Assembly (NCBI GenBank): GCA_045806525.1 | Contig: JBJMJD010000076.1 | Span: 1 to 7,105 of the forward strand | Length of the DNA stretch: 7,105 nucleotides | Direction: 5' to 3' | Source of the DNA: JAICYJ01 sp045806525 | Lineage (GTDB): Bacteria > Actinomycetota > Thermoleophilia > Gaiellales > JAICJC01 | Shown here: positions 1 to 5,880 of the stretch, piece after piece | Numbering within the stretch: position 1 is the stretch's first letter | Layout of the letters: each line of letters begins with the position of its first letter | Made by a program: the position numbers and the translations under genes | Notes under the pieces: model-generated | The model's database searches: none | Told to the model about the DNA's origin: nothing | The model's input: only the letters and a program-made list of their open reading frames with translations

Positions 1-297
1 GGCGTGCTGGGCAAGCCCAACGACGCCGGGCGAGACCTGAACGGTGGGCCGCAGATGCTCCAGCTCTCCTATGACGGGCGGCGGATGTACGTCACGAACA
101 GCCTCTACTCGACGTGGGATAACCAGTTCTACCCGGGAATGAAGTCGTGGCTCCTGAAGGTGGACTGCCACCCCGAGGGCGGCATGACGGTCGACCCCAA
201 CTTCTTCGTCGACTTCCACGATCGCCCGGCCGGACCCGCCCGCGCCCACGAGGTGCGGCTGCAGAACGGGGACTGTACGACGGAGATCTTCCAGTAG
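1..297 (+). CDS. Selenium-binding protein (SBP56 / methanethiol oxidase family), C-terminal fragment
   Basis: Only the last 98 codons are inside the window; the reading frame is open from base 1 and stops at TAG 295-297. The segment LNGGPQMLQLSYDGRRMYVT, the following NSLYSTWDNQFYP and the near-terminal ARAHEVR and GDCTTEIF match the conserved end of the SBP56 family (human SELENBP1, bacterial methanethiol oxidase). Known members are roughly 450-470 residues, so about four fifths lies upstream. Characterised members oxidise methanethiol to formaldehyde, hydrogen sulfide and hydrogen peroxide with a metal bound by conserved histidines; one conserved histidine (in ARAHE) is visible here. Whether this homologue has that activity cannot be judged from the tail. 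It converges on the SRPBCC gene with only 5 bases between the stops and no visible hairpin terminator. Confidence 0.9.
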   Translation, partial: GVLGKPNDAGRDLNGGPQMLQLSYDGRRMYVTNSLYSTWDNQFYPGMKSWLLKVDCHPEGGMTVDPNFFVDFHDRPAGPARAHEVRLQNGDCTTEIFQ

Positions 298-302
298 CTC
301 TC

Positions 303-752
303 CTAAGCGGCCGGCGTGCCGCTCTCGAGCCGCTGCTTCAGCTGCGCCTGGTCCTTCGGCACCTGCTTGGCGGCCTGGTTGCGCACCAACGGCAGCAGCA
401 GCTTGCCCATGCCGTGGCCCTCGAAGTCGAGATCGAGCGTGACGCGAGATCGAGCGCCGCCGTCGAGCGGCTCGATGGTGGCCCGGCCGTTGGCGCGGAT
501 GGAGCCGTCCACCCCTCTGAATGCGAACACCTGCGGAGGGCTGTGCTCGGTTACCTCGTAGGTCATCTGCTGCTCGCGGCCTCCGACCTTGCGCGTCTCG
601 GTGGACCTGGTGCCGACCCTGGTCGGCCCGTCGCCGTCGACCTTCGCGCTCACCACCTGCTCCTGCCACTCACCGTGCGTTGCGAGGTCGTCGATGTAGG
701 CGAAGACATCCGCCGGGCTCCTTGAGATCTCGATGCTCTCCCTGATGGCCAC
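303..752 (-). CDS. SRPBCC (START-like / polyketide cyclase) family protein
   Basis: This 149-residue protein opens with MAIRESIEISRSPADVFAYI, the typical first strand and helix of the SRPBCC fold (a ligand-binding helix-grip domain). The repeated strands of the domain follow (VTEHSPPQVFAFRG, ATIEPLDGGARSRVTLDLDF), and it closes with a long C-terminal helix around residues 120-145. Length is normal for a single-domain member. The start is GTG at 750-752, chosen because a strong Shine-Dalgarno sequence, AGGAGGT, lies 5 bases upstream and the domain begins right there. Family members bind small hydrophobic ligands or act as cyclases or co-chaperones; no ligand can be inferred. It lies 51 bases downstream of the tetR gene on the same strand, so the two are probably co-transcribed. 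There is no direct functional tie to the deiminase/urease operon. Confidence 0.85.
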   Translation of the reverse strand: MAIRESIEISRSPADVFAYIDDLATHGEWQEQVVSAKVDGDGPTRVGTRSTETRKVGGREQQMTYEVTEHSPPQVFAFRGVDGSIRANGRATIEPLDGGARSRVTLDLDFEGHGMGKLLLPLVRNQAAKQVPKDQAQLKQRLESGTPAA

Positions 753-757
753 ACGCT

Positions 758-764
758 ACCTCCT
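758..764 (-). promoter_or_regulatory. Shine-Dalgarno site of the SRPBCC gene
   Basis: The minus strand reads AGGAGGT, a near-complete match to the anti-Shine-Dalgarno sequence, 5 bases before GTG at 752-750. It decides the GTG start. It is also the best ribosome binding site in the window, in contrast to the weak or absent sites of the other genes. Confidence 0.8.
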
Positions 765-803
765 GTTGGTCGGCACCCTTCATGACAGGTGCCGCCGCCT
801 CAC

Positions 804-1397
804 TCACAACAACGGCCGCTCCAGCTCGGCGAGTCCGATGTCGACCGCGTCCCTGCGGGACAGCCGCGGGGAGCCGTTAAGCAGCGACATCGAGAGCCCA
901 TCCAGGAACCACAGGGCCCGGCGCGCGAACTCTTCCAGCCCGAGCGACGGCTCGGCGAAGACGCCCTCGTCGAAGCCGTCCCGCACGAGCCCGATCAGGT
1001 CGTCGCGCCAGAGGTCGATCAGCTGCTCCAGAAGCTCGCGAGTCTCGTGGTCTGAGGGCGGGTGGATCCCGACCTGCATCCACAGGTTCCAACGGGCGTC
1101 GGCCGTCCCCTGCGGCAGGTAGTCGTCGACCAGAACGCGCAGACGCCTGCGTGGGCCGCGCCGCCCTACCGGGGCGGAACGACGGCGCTCGGCGAGGTCG
1201 TGCTCGCTCCAGCGTAGGGTCTCGATGAGGATCCGGTCCTTGTTGCCAAAGTAGTAAAGGATGTGTCCCGGCGTCATCCCGGCCCGCTCGGAGATGTCGG
1301 TCATGCGCAGCGCGTCCACACCCACGTCGGCGATCGCCGCGATCGTCGCCTCGAGCACCCGAGCCCGCCGCTGGTCTGCCCTTGAAGCCGTGGCCAT
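804..1397 (-). CDS. TetR/AcrR family transcriptional regulator, BetI-like
   Basis: This 197-residue protein has an N-terminal TetR DNA-binding domain at about residues 10-57: VLEATIAAIADVGVDALRMT, then the helix-turn-helix DISERAGMTPGHILYYFGNK (residues 34-53). The recognition-helix stretch GHILYYFGNKD resembles the BetI subgroup. The C-terminal all-helical domain (about 85-190) has the usual ligand-binding and dimerisation length and includes WNLWMQVG and ARRALWFLDGLSM. TetR proteins usually repress their own gene and a divergent neighbour, releasing DNA on binding a small molecule. Here the divergent neighbour, 59 bases away, is the deiminase/urease operon, so a guanidino compound, polyamine or ureido compound is a plausible effector (inference). 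The start is ATG 1395-1397. No well-spaced Shine-Dalgarno precedes it, but a TAGACT box lies 8 bases upstream, so the transcript may be leaderless. The downstream partner is the SRPBCC gene. Confidence 0.92.
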   Translation of the reverse strand: MATASRADQRRARVLEATIAAIADVGVDALRMTDISERAGMTPGHILYYFGNKDRILIETLRWSEHDLAERRRSAPVGRRGPRRRLRVLVDDYLPQGTADARWNLWMQVGIHPPSDHETRELLEQLIDLWRDDLIGLVRDGFDEGVFAEPSLGLEEFARRALWFLDGLSMSLLNGSPRLSRRDAVDIGLAELERPLL

Positions 1398-1405
1398 GAC
1401 CTGTT

Positions 1406-1411
1406 AGTCTA
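1406..1411 (-). promoter_or_regulatory. Candidate -10 box (TAGACT) of tetR, possibly leaderless
   Basis: The minus strand reads TAGACT, matching TANNNT, followed by 8 bases and then the ATG of tetR. This spacing would put the transcription start at or next to the start codon, as in actinobacterial leaderless genes. A second TANNNT match, TAGAAT (1414-1419, minus), lies 8 bases further upstream as an alternative. No convincing -35 was found. The box lies inside the GTTAG/CTAAC inverted repeat, which would suit autorepression. Confidence 0.35.
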
Positions 1412-1444
1412 GCATTCTAACTTTCTAGAACGCCATATAAAGTC

Positions 1445-1449
1445 GAGGT
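1445..1449 (+). promoter_or_regulatory. Ribosome binding site of the first deiminase gene
   Basis: GAGGT lies 7 bases before ATG 1457. It supports ATG 1457 over the in-frame ATG at 1523, which would remove the DGFAMP segment that the second paralogue also has. A TATAAA at 1436-1441 is too close to serve as the -10 if this site is in the mRNA. Confidence 0.55.
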
Positions 1450-1456
1450 CAGCAAC

Positions 1457-2551
1457 ATGTCCATCCAGCAGACGACGCTTCCCCACACCGAGGGCCACAC
1501 CCCGCGCCAGGACGGGTTCGCGATGCCCGGCCGCTGGGTCGAGCATGACCGCACGTTCGTGTCCTGGCCCTGCTGCGAGTGGCCGGCCGCACCCGGGCAC
1601 CTGCAGGACGCCCGTAACGAGTGGGCCGAGGTGATCCGCACCATCAGCCGCTTCGAGCCGGTCACGGTGATCGCGAACCCGGGCTCGCGCGACCAGGTGG
1701 TCGAGGCGTGCGGCAGCGTCGTGGACGTCGCCGAGATCCCGATCGACGACTGCTGGATCCGCGACAACGGCCCGATCTTCGTCGTCGATGGAGACGGAAC
1801 AGTGGCCATGACCCACTTCGGCTTCAACGCCTGGGGCGGCAAGGCGCCGTCGTGGGACAACGACGCGGCCGTCGGCAAGCGGCTGTCCGAGCGGCTCGGC
1901 ATGCGCAGGTACGCCGCGCCGATCATCGCCGAGGGCGGCGGCATCACCAGCGACGGCGAGGGCACTGTCATAACCACCGAGTCGGTGCTGCTCAACCCCA
2001 ACCGCAACCCGGGGCTGGGCAAGCCCGATGTCGAAGCCGTGCTGCGCGACTACCTGGGTGCCGAGAAGGTGATCTGGCTGCCGTACGGCCTGGCCGAGGA
2101 CTCCGGCGACGCCGGCACCGACGGCCACTCCGACAACGTGATCCAGTTCATCCGGCCGGGCCTGACGCTGTTCCAGGCGGCGCCAAACCGGTCGAACCCG
2201 AACTGGGAGCTGGCCGAGGCGAACCGCACGGCGCTGGCCGGGCAGACCGACGCGCAGGGCCGGCCGATCGAGGTCGTCGAGATCGAGCTCCTGTCCTACA
2301 CACGTGAGCTCGAGGGCGAGCGCCGGGCGGCGCCGTACACCAACTTCTATCCGGTCAACGGCGGCATCATCGCGCCGCGGCTGGACGTCCCGGAGGACGA
2401 CGTCGCCTACCGGCTGCTGGCCAGCCTGTTCCCCGGCCGTGAGGTGGTCAGCGTGCCCACCGATTTCCAGGCCTACGGCGGCGGCGGGATCGGCTGCATC
2501 ACCCAGCAGCTGCCGGCCGGCGCCGTGGCTCCGGCCGGCGACCATGCCTGA
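1457..2551 (+). CDS. aguA: Agmatine deiminase family protein, paralogue 1
   Basis: A 364-residue member of the agmatine deiminase / PAD_porph family, of normal length. The family cleaves the guanidine C-N bond through a cysteine thiouronium intermediate; agmatine gives N-carbamoylputrescine and ammonia. Landmarks are W27-x-x-H30, WIRDNGPIF (100-108), the EGG motif (159-161) with DGEGT (166-170), NPNRNP (180-185), TDGHSDN (221-227, catalytic H224), NFYPVNGG (296-303) and GGGGIGCIT (341-349, nucleophile C347). The catalytic Cys, His and acidic residues are therefore present. Departures from the usual AguA pattern include GGGG-I-G before the cysteine, where GGGN-I-H is common, and GGIT-S where a histidine usually precedes DGEGT; these lie near the active site and may alter substrate choice. 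It is the first gene of the operon and overlaps the next by 8 bases (ATGCCTGA). The family assignment is firm; agmatine as substrate is unproven. Confidence 0.9.
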   Translation: MSIQQTTLPHTEGHTPRQDGFAMPGRWVEHDRTFVSWPCCEWPAAPGHLQDARNEWAEVIRTISRFEPVTVIANPGSRDQVVEACGSVVDVAEIPIDDCWIRDNGPIFVVDGDGTVAMTHFGFNAWGGKAPSWDNDAAVGKRLSERLGMRRYAAPIIAEGGGITSDGEGTVITTESVLLNPNRNPGLGKPDVEAVLRDYLGAEKVIWLPYGLAEDSGDAGTDGHSDNVIQFIRPGLTLFQAAPNRSNPNWELAEANRTALAGQTDAQGRPIEVVEIELLSYTRELEGERRAAPYTNFYPVNGGIIAPRLDVPEDDVAYRLLASLFPGREVVSVPTDFQAYGGGGIGCITQQLPAGAVAPAGDHA

Positions 2552-3581
2552 CACGCCGCGCGACGACGGCTTCGCGATGCCGCCCGAGTGGGAGGCGCAC
2601 CAGCTGACGCTGATGTCGTGGCCATGCCGCCCCGAGACATACGTCGCGGCCGACCGCGGATGCGGCCCTGAGTCGTATGCTCAGGCCCAGATCCAGCAGG
2701 CGACGGTCGCGAACGCCGTCGTCGAGTTCGAGCCGGTGCTGATGCTCGTGCGATCAGAGCAGCTGGGCGAGGCGCGGCGGATGCTCTCGTCACGGATTGA
2801 GCTGCTGGAAGCCGAGCTGGACGATGCCTGGATGCGAGACAACGGGCCGATCTTCGTGCGCGATGCGCAGGGACGCGTGGCGCTGGTGCAGTTCGGCTTC
2901 AACGGCTGGGGCATACCCGACCAGCCCCATACGCTCGACTCGCGTGTGCCGGAGCTGATCGCGTCGCACCTGGGGGTGCGGCGCTACGTTGCGCCGATGG
3001 TGTTCGAGGGCGGGTCGTTCTTCGTCGACGGCGAGGGCACGATGATCACGACCGAGCAGTGCCTGCTGCACGAAAACCGCAACCCCAGCATGTCCCGCGA
3101 GCAGATCGAATCGACGCTCTCTGACCACCTCGGCGTCGACCAGGTGGTGTGGCTGGGCGAGGGCCACCACGAAGACTTCTCGACCGACGGCCACGTCGAC
3201 GACATCGCGCACTTCCTGTCGCCGGGCCGCGTGATCCTGCATAAGCCCTCGAACGCGGCGCACCCCGACCACGGCCGGGGCACCGAGAACGCGCGACGGC
3301 TGCGAGGGACACCGGACGCACGAGGCCGCACGATCGAGGTGGTCGAGTTCGACACCGGCGATGCCGAGGGCATCCCCTATCTGAACCTCTACGTCTGCAA
3401 CGGCGGGGTTATTGCCCCGATCGCAGGCACTCCCGAGGACGGGCGGGCGCTGGCGCAGATCCGGGAGGAGTACGCTGATCGCGAGGTCGTCACCGTGCGC
3501 TCGGAGGTGCTGTTCATGGCCGGAGGAGGCGGCCCCCACTGCATCACCCAGCAGGTGCCTGCCGGCACCTTCGCACCGTAG
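2544..3581 (+). CDS. Agmatine deiminase family protein, paralogue 2
   Basis: This 345-residue paralogue of the preceding gene is homologous along its whole length, from DDGFAMP (7-13) to the C-terminal CITQQVPAGTFAP. Conserved landmarks are W16-x-x-H19, WMRDNGPIF (96-104), EGGSFFVDGEGT (155-166), ENRNP (177-181), STDGHVDDIAHF (213-224, catalytic H217), PYLNLYVCNGG (278-288) and GGGGPHCIT (327-335, nucleophile C333). It keeps the histidine before the catalytic cysteine that paralogue 1 lacks, and differs strongly in the loop WPCRPETYVAADRGCGPESY (26-45). The two copies have thus diverged around the active site, which suggests different substrates or a hetero-oligomer rather than a recent redundant duplication. 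The start is ATG 2544, overlapping the previous stop by 8 bases. No Shine-Dalgarno is evident, so translation is probably coupled. The open frame extends upstream to 2304, but that part is the shadow of paralogue 1. Confidence 0.9.
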   Translation: MPDTPRDDGFAMPPEWEAHQLTLMSWPCRPETYVAADRGCGPESYAQAQIQQATVANAVVEFEPVLMLVRSEQLGEARRMLSSRIELLEAELDDAWMRDNGPIFVRDAQGRVALVQFGFNGWGIPDQPHTLDSRVPELIASHLGVRRYVAPMVFEGGSFFVDGEGTMITTEQCLLHENRNPSMSREQIESTLSDHLGVDQVVWLGEGHHEDFSTDGHVDDIAHFLSPGRVILHKPSNAAHPDHGRGTENARRLRGTPDARGRTIEVVEFDTGDAEGIPYLNLYVCNGGVIAPIAGTPEDGRALAQIREEYADREVVTVRSEVLFMAGGGGPHCITQQVPAGTFAP

Positions 3582-3593
3582 GATCGTCAGCCC

Positions 3594-4259
3594 GTGCGAC
3601 TGCTTCCCCGCGAACAGAATCGCCTCCAGGTGTTCGCCGCCGCCGAGCTGGCGCGGCGTCGGAGGGCGCGCGGGCTGCTGCTCTCACAGGCCGAGGCGGT
3701 TGCCCTGATCACCGACGAGGTAATGGAGGCCGCCCGGGACGGACTCGACTACGCGGCGGTCGAACAGCGCGGGTACGAGATCCTGCACCCGGCGGATGTG
3801 CTCGAGGACGTGCCACGACTGGTCGGCAGGATCGAGCTGGAAGCGCTGTTCGCGGACGGCCACCGGCTGATCGTGCTGCACGACCCGATCACCAACGGCC
3901 GGCCGTTGTCGCTCGGCGCAGACACGGCCGAGCCGCAGTGGCTGGAGGACGGCACGCCGCTGCAGCTGGCGAACACCTCCGATGTTCCGATCGCACTCAC
4001 GTCGCACTTCCACGTGTTCGAGGTCAACCGGCGACTGAAGCTCGATCGCAGGGCGGCCTGGGGCATGCGGCTGGCGGTCGCCCCCGGGGTGAAGGTTGTG
4101 ATCGAACCCGGTGAGACACGCGAGGTGCGGGTGGTGCCGTTCGGCGGCGCCCGCATCGTGCGAGGGCACGGCGGCCTGGTGGACGGCCCGCTGGACGCGC
4201 CCGGCGCGCTGGACGCCGCGATGGCGCGGGCGCGGGAGCGGGGCTACGAGGGTGCCTGA
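3594..4259 (+). CDS. ureAB: Urease gamma/beta fusion subunit (UreAB)
   Basis: This 221-residue protein combines two urease structural subunits. Residues 1 to about 100 match urease gamma: MRLLPREQNRLQVFAAAELA, RRRRARGLLLSQAEAVALIT, EAARDG, and ending in LIVLHDPI (92-99). Residues about 103-221 match urease beta: LQLANTSDVPIALTSHFHVFEVN (123-145 overall), DRRAAWGMRL (151-160), EPGETREV and GLVDGPL (194-200). Urease hydrolyses urea to ammonia and carbamate in the cytoplasm; gamma and beta are non-catalytic scaffold subunits around the nickel-bearing alpha subunit. Similar fusions are known, for example UreA of Helicobacter pylori. The start is GTG 3594, chosen because it gives the canonical MRL-PRE opening; an AGGA at 3580-3583 is a weak ribosome site. 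It lies 12 bases after the second deiminase and overlaps ureC by 8 bases (GTGCCTGA), so co-expression is near certain. Confidence 0.92.
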   Translation: MRLLPREQNRLQVFAAAELARRRRARGLLLSQAEAVALITDEVMEAARDGLDYAAVEQRGYEILHPADVLEDVPRLVGRIELEALFADGHRLIVLHDPITNGRPLSLGADTAEPQWLEDGTPLQLANTSDVPIALTSHFHVFEVNRRLKLDRRAAWGMRLAVAPGVKVVIEPGETREVRVVPFGGARIVRGHGGLVDGPLDAPGALDAAMARARERGYEGA

Positions 4260-5880
4260 TGCGGCCGCGGTCCGGCTCGGCGACAGCGACCTCTGGGTCG
4301 CGCCCGAGAGCGACGACGTCTCCGGGCCCGACGAGATCATCGCCGGCTGGGGCAACACCATGCGCGACGGCCTCGGCGTCCGTGCTGAACGGGCAGGGGT
4401 CGATGTGGCGGTCGTCGGCGGCCTGGTGCTCGACCCGGTGCTGGGCGTACGGGCGACATCGATCGGCATCAGCGACGGCCGCATCGTGTGCCTCGGCCGG
4501 GCCGGGAACCCCGACACGATGGACGGCATCGGCGTCGTGCTCGACACCGGCACGGCCGTCTACGACGCTCGCGGGCTGGTGGTGACCCCCGGCGGCATCG
4601 ACTGCCACGTGCACCTGCTCTCGCCGCAGGTCTGCGACGCGGCGCTTGCGGCAGGGCTGACCACCCTCGTCACCCAGGACTTCGGCCCGGTCTGGAACCT
4701 GGGCACCAACCCGTCAGAGGCGGAGGCCATGATGTGGGCGGCCTTTGACGCGATCCCGGTGAACGTGGCCATGCTGGTGAGGGCGTCGTCTGCTCTGCCT
4801 GGGCCGGTGGAGCACGCGCTCGCCCGCGGCGGGGCCGGCCTCAAGATCCACGAGGACGTCGGCGCCGGGCCGGAGCAGATCCGCTGCGCGCTCGACATCG
4901 CCGACCGTCACGACGTGCAGCTGGCGATCCACACCGACGGGCTCAACGAGGCGCTGTCGCTGGAAGATACGTACGCAGCCTTCGCGGGCCGCACGGTGCA
5001 CGCCTACCACATCGAAGGTGCGGGCGGCGGTCACGCGCCGAACCTGCTGGAGCTGGCCGGACGCGATCGCGTGCTGACCTCGTCGACCACCCCGACGGTG
5101 CCGTTCGGCGCGGGCGCCGAAGCCGAGCACCTCGCGATGACGGCGGCGGTGCACGTGCTGGAGCCGGGCGCCCGGGTCGGCGACGCCGAGATCCTGCGAC
5201 ACCGCGTGCGCGGGTGGACGATGGCGGCGGAGTCGATGCTGCACGACCTGGGCGTGATCCACATGCTCAGCTCCGACTCGCAGGGCATGGGCCGGATCGG
5301 CGAGGTGGTGAGACGCGCGTTTCAGTGCGCCGACGCGATCAAGGCGCAGGACGGCGCGGAGCCCGGCCCCGCCGACAACGAGCGGGTGTTGCGCTACCTG
5401 GCCAAGGTGACGATCAACCCGGCGATCACGCACGGGCTGGCGGCTGACGTCGGGTCGTTGGAGGTGGGCAAGCTGGCCGACCTGGTGCTGTGGGCGCCCG
5501 AGCTGTTCGCGGTGCGGCCAGAGCTGATCTTGAAGGCGGGGATGCCGGCCTGGGGATCGTCCGGCGATGGCGACGGCTCGACGATGATGGCGGAGCCGGT
5601 GACGGTGGGGCCACAGTTCGCGGCGATCGGGTCGGCACCTGTGCAGACCTCGCTGGCGTTCCTGGCCGGCGCCTCGCTGGAGGCGGCGCTGCCGACGCGA
5701 CGCCGGCGGGCACGGGTGCAGTGCTGCCGCGACCTGACGGCTGCAGACATGGTGCGGAACACCCGCACCGGCACCGTGTCCGTGGACGGGGCCGCGCGCG
5801 AGGTGCACCTGGACGGCGAGCCGATGCGGGCACGGCCGGTTGAGCGGCTGGCGTTCTCGGGCTCCTACCTGCTGGGCTGA
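4252..5880 (+). CDS. ureC: Urease subunit alpha (UreC), divergent type
   Basis: A 542-residue amidohydrolase homologous to UreC along its length, including VRLGDSDLW (7-15), GGIDCHVHLLSP (114-125), GLKIHED (196-202), AIHTD (225-229), HIEGAGGGHAP (253-263), SSDSQGMGR (340-348), INPAITHG (388-395) and GKLADLVLW (406-414). Against Klebsiella urease, the nickel ligands are retained: H119 and H121 (H134/H136), K198 (carbamylated K217), H227 (H246), H253 (H272) and D342 (D360). So are H200 (H219), the catalytic flap H301 (H320) and R318 (R336). The flap cysteine (Cys319) is replaced by V300. The usual stretch GGTGPA-GT..TTCTPGPW is replaced by a shorter TQDFGPVWNLGTNPSEAEAM (141-160), a net loss of about four residues. 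The N-terminus lacks roughly 17 residues of the usual A-Y-A-D-M-F-G-P segment. The start is GTG 4252, overlapping ureAB; the next in-frame ATG is at residue 37, too late. No ureD/E/F/G genes are in the window, so nickel insertion must rely on genes elsewhere. Confidence 0.92.
   Translation: MPDAAAVRLGDSDLWVAPESDDVSGPDEIIAGWGNTMRDGLGVRAERAGVDVAVVGGLVLDPVLGVRATSIGISDGRIVCLGRAGNPDTMDGIGVVLDTGTAVYDARGLVVTPGGIDCHVHLLSPQVCDAALAAGLTTLVTQDFGPVWNLGTNPSEAEAMMWAAFDAIPVNVAMLVRASSALPGPVEHALARGGAGLKIHEDVGAGPEQIRCALDIADRHDVQLAIHTDGLNEALSLEDTYAAFAGRTVHAYHIEGAGGGHAPNLLELAGRDRVLTSSTTPTVPFGAGAEAEHLAMTAAVHVLEPGARVGDAEILRHRVRGWTMAAESMLHDLGVIHMLSSDSQGMGRIGEVVRRAFQCADAIKAQDGAEPGPADNERVLRYLAKVTINPAITHGLAADVGSLEVGKLADLVLWAPELFAVRPELILKAGMPAWGSSGDGDGSTMMAEPVTVGPQFAAIGSAPVQTSLAFLAGASLEAALPTRRRRARVQCCRDLTAADMVRNTRTGTVSVDGAAREVHLDGEPMRARPVERLAFSGSYLLG

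Larger units (their letters stand above)
1398..1456. promoter_or_regulatory. Divergent tetR / deiminase-operon promoter region with candidate operators
   Basis: This 59-base region is markedly AT-rich compared with its surroundings. It contains an interrupted inverted repeat, GTTAG-N9-CTAAC (1403-1421), and a perfect 8-base palindrome, TTCTAGAA (1423-1430). Both are plausible TetR-dimer binding sites overlapping the promoters of both genes. TetR operators are commonly 15-25 bp imperfect palindromes located between divergent genes, so the placement fits. I cannot assign a single operator with confidence because the two elements do not combine into one longer symmetric site. No ykkC-type guanidine riboswitch could fit in so short a leader. 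Confidence 0.5.

Noticed and set aside
298..302. Possible shared terminator between the convergent selenium-binding and SRPBCC genes
   Set aside because: Only 5 bases separate the stops, and no stable hairpin with a T-run was seen around them.
1436..1441. TATAAA as -10 box of the deiminase/urease operon
   Set aside because: Transcription would start around 1447-1448, inside the GAGGT ribosome site, removing it from the mRNA. There is also no matching -35, so it is not called as a promoter.
2304..2543. N-terminal extension of the second deiminase from an upstream ATG
   Set aside because: The extra residues are Ser/Arg/Pro/Ala-rich and come from reading the first deiminase gene out of frame. 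The family match begins only after ATG 2544.
1409..2554. Long minus-strand open frame (381 codons) opposite the first deiminase
   Set aside because: The translation is a low-complexity mix of Arg, Ala, Val, Gly and Asp with no family resemblance, while the plus strand has clear catalytic motifs. It is a GC-rich antisense shadow.
2790..3539. Minus-strand open frame (249 codons) opposite the second deiminase
   Set aside because: Codon-shadow composition and no motif; the deiminase on the plus strand accounts for the sequence.
4111..4251. N-terminal extension of ureC from ATG 4111
   Set aside because: The region is the coding sequence of the beta-domain end of UreAB in another frame; the extension does not resemble the N-terminus of UreC.
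4259..4585. Small ORF starting ATG 4259 immediately after the ureAB stop
   Set aside because: It is out of frame with ureC and its Ser/Ala/Thr/Arg-rich translation has no family resemblance; GTG 4252 gives the real UreC frame.
4714..5808. Long minus-strand open frame (364 codons) opposite ureC
   Set aside because: It is rich in Arg, His, Gln and Val with no recognisable domain; the plus strand is unmistakable UreC.
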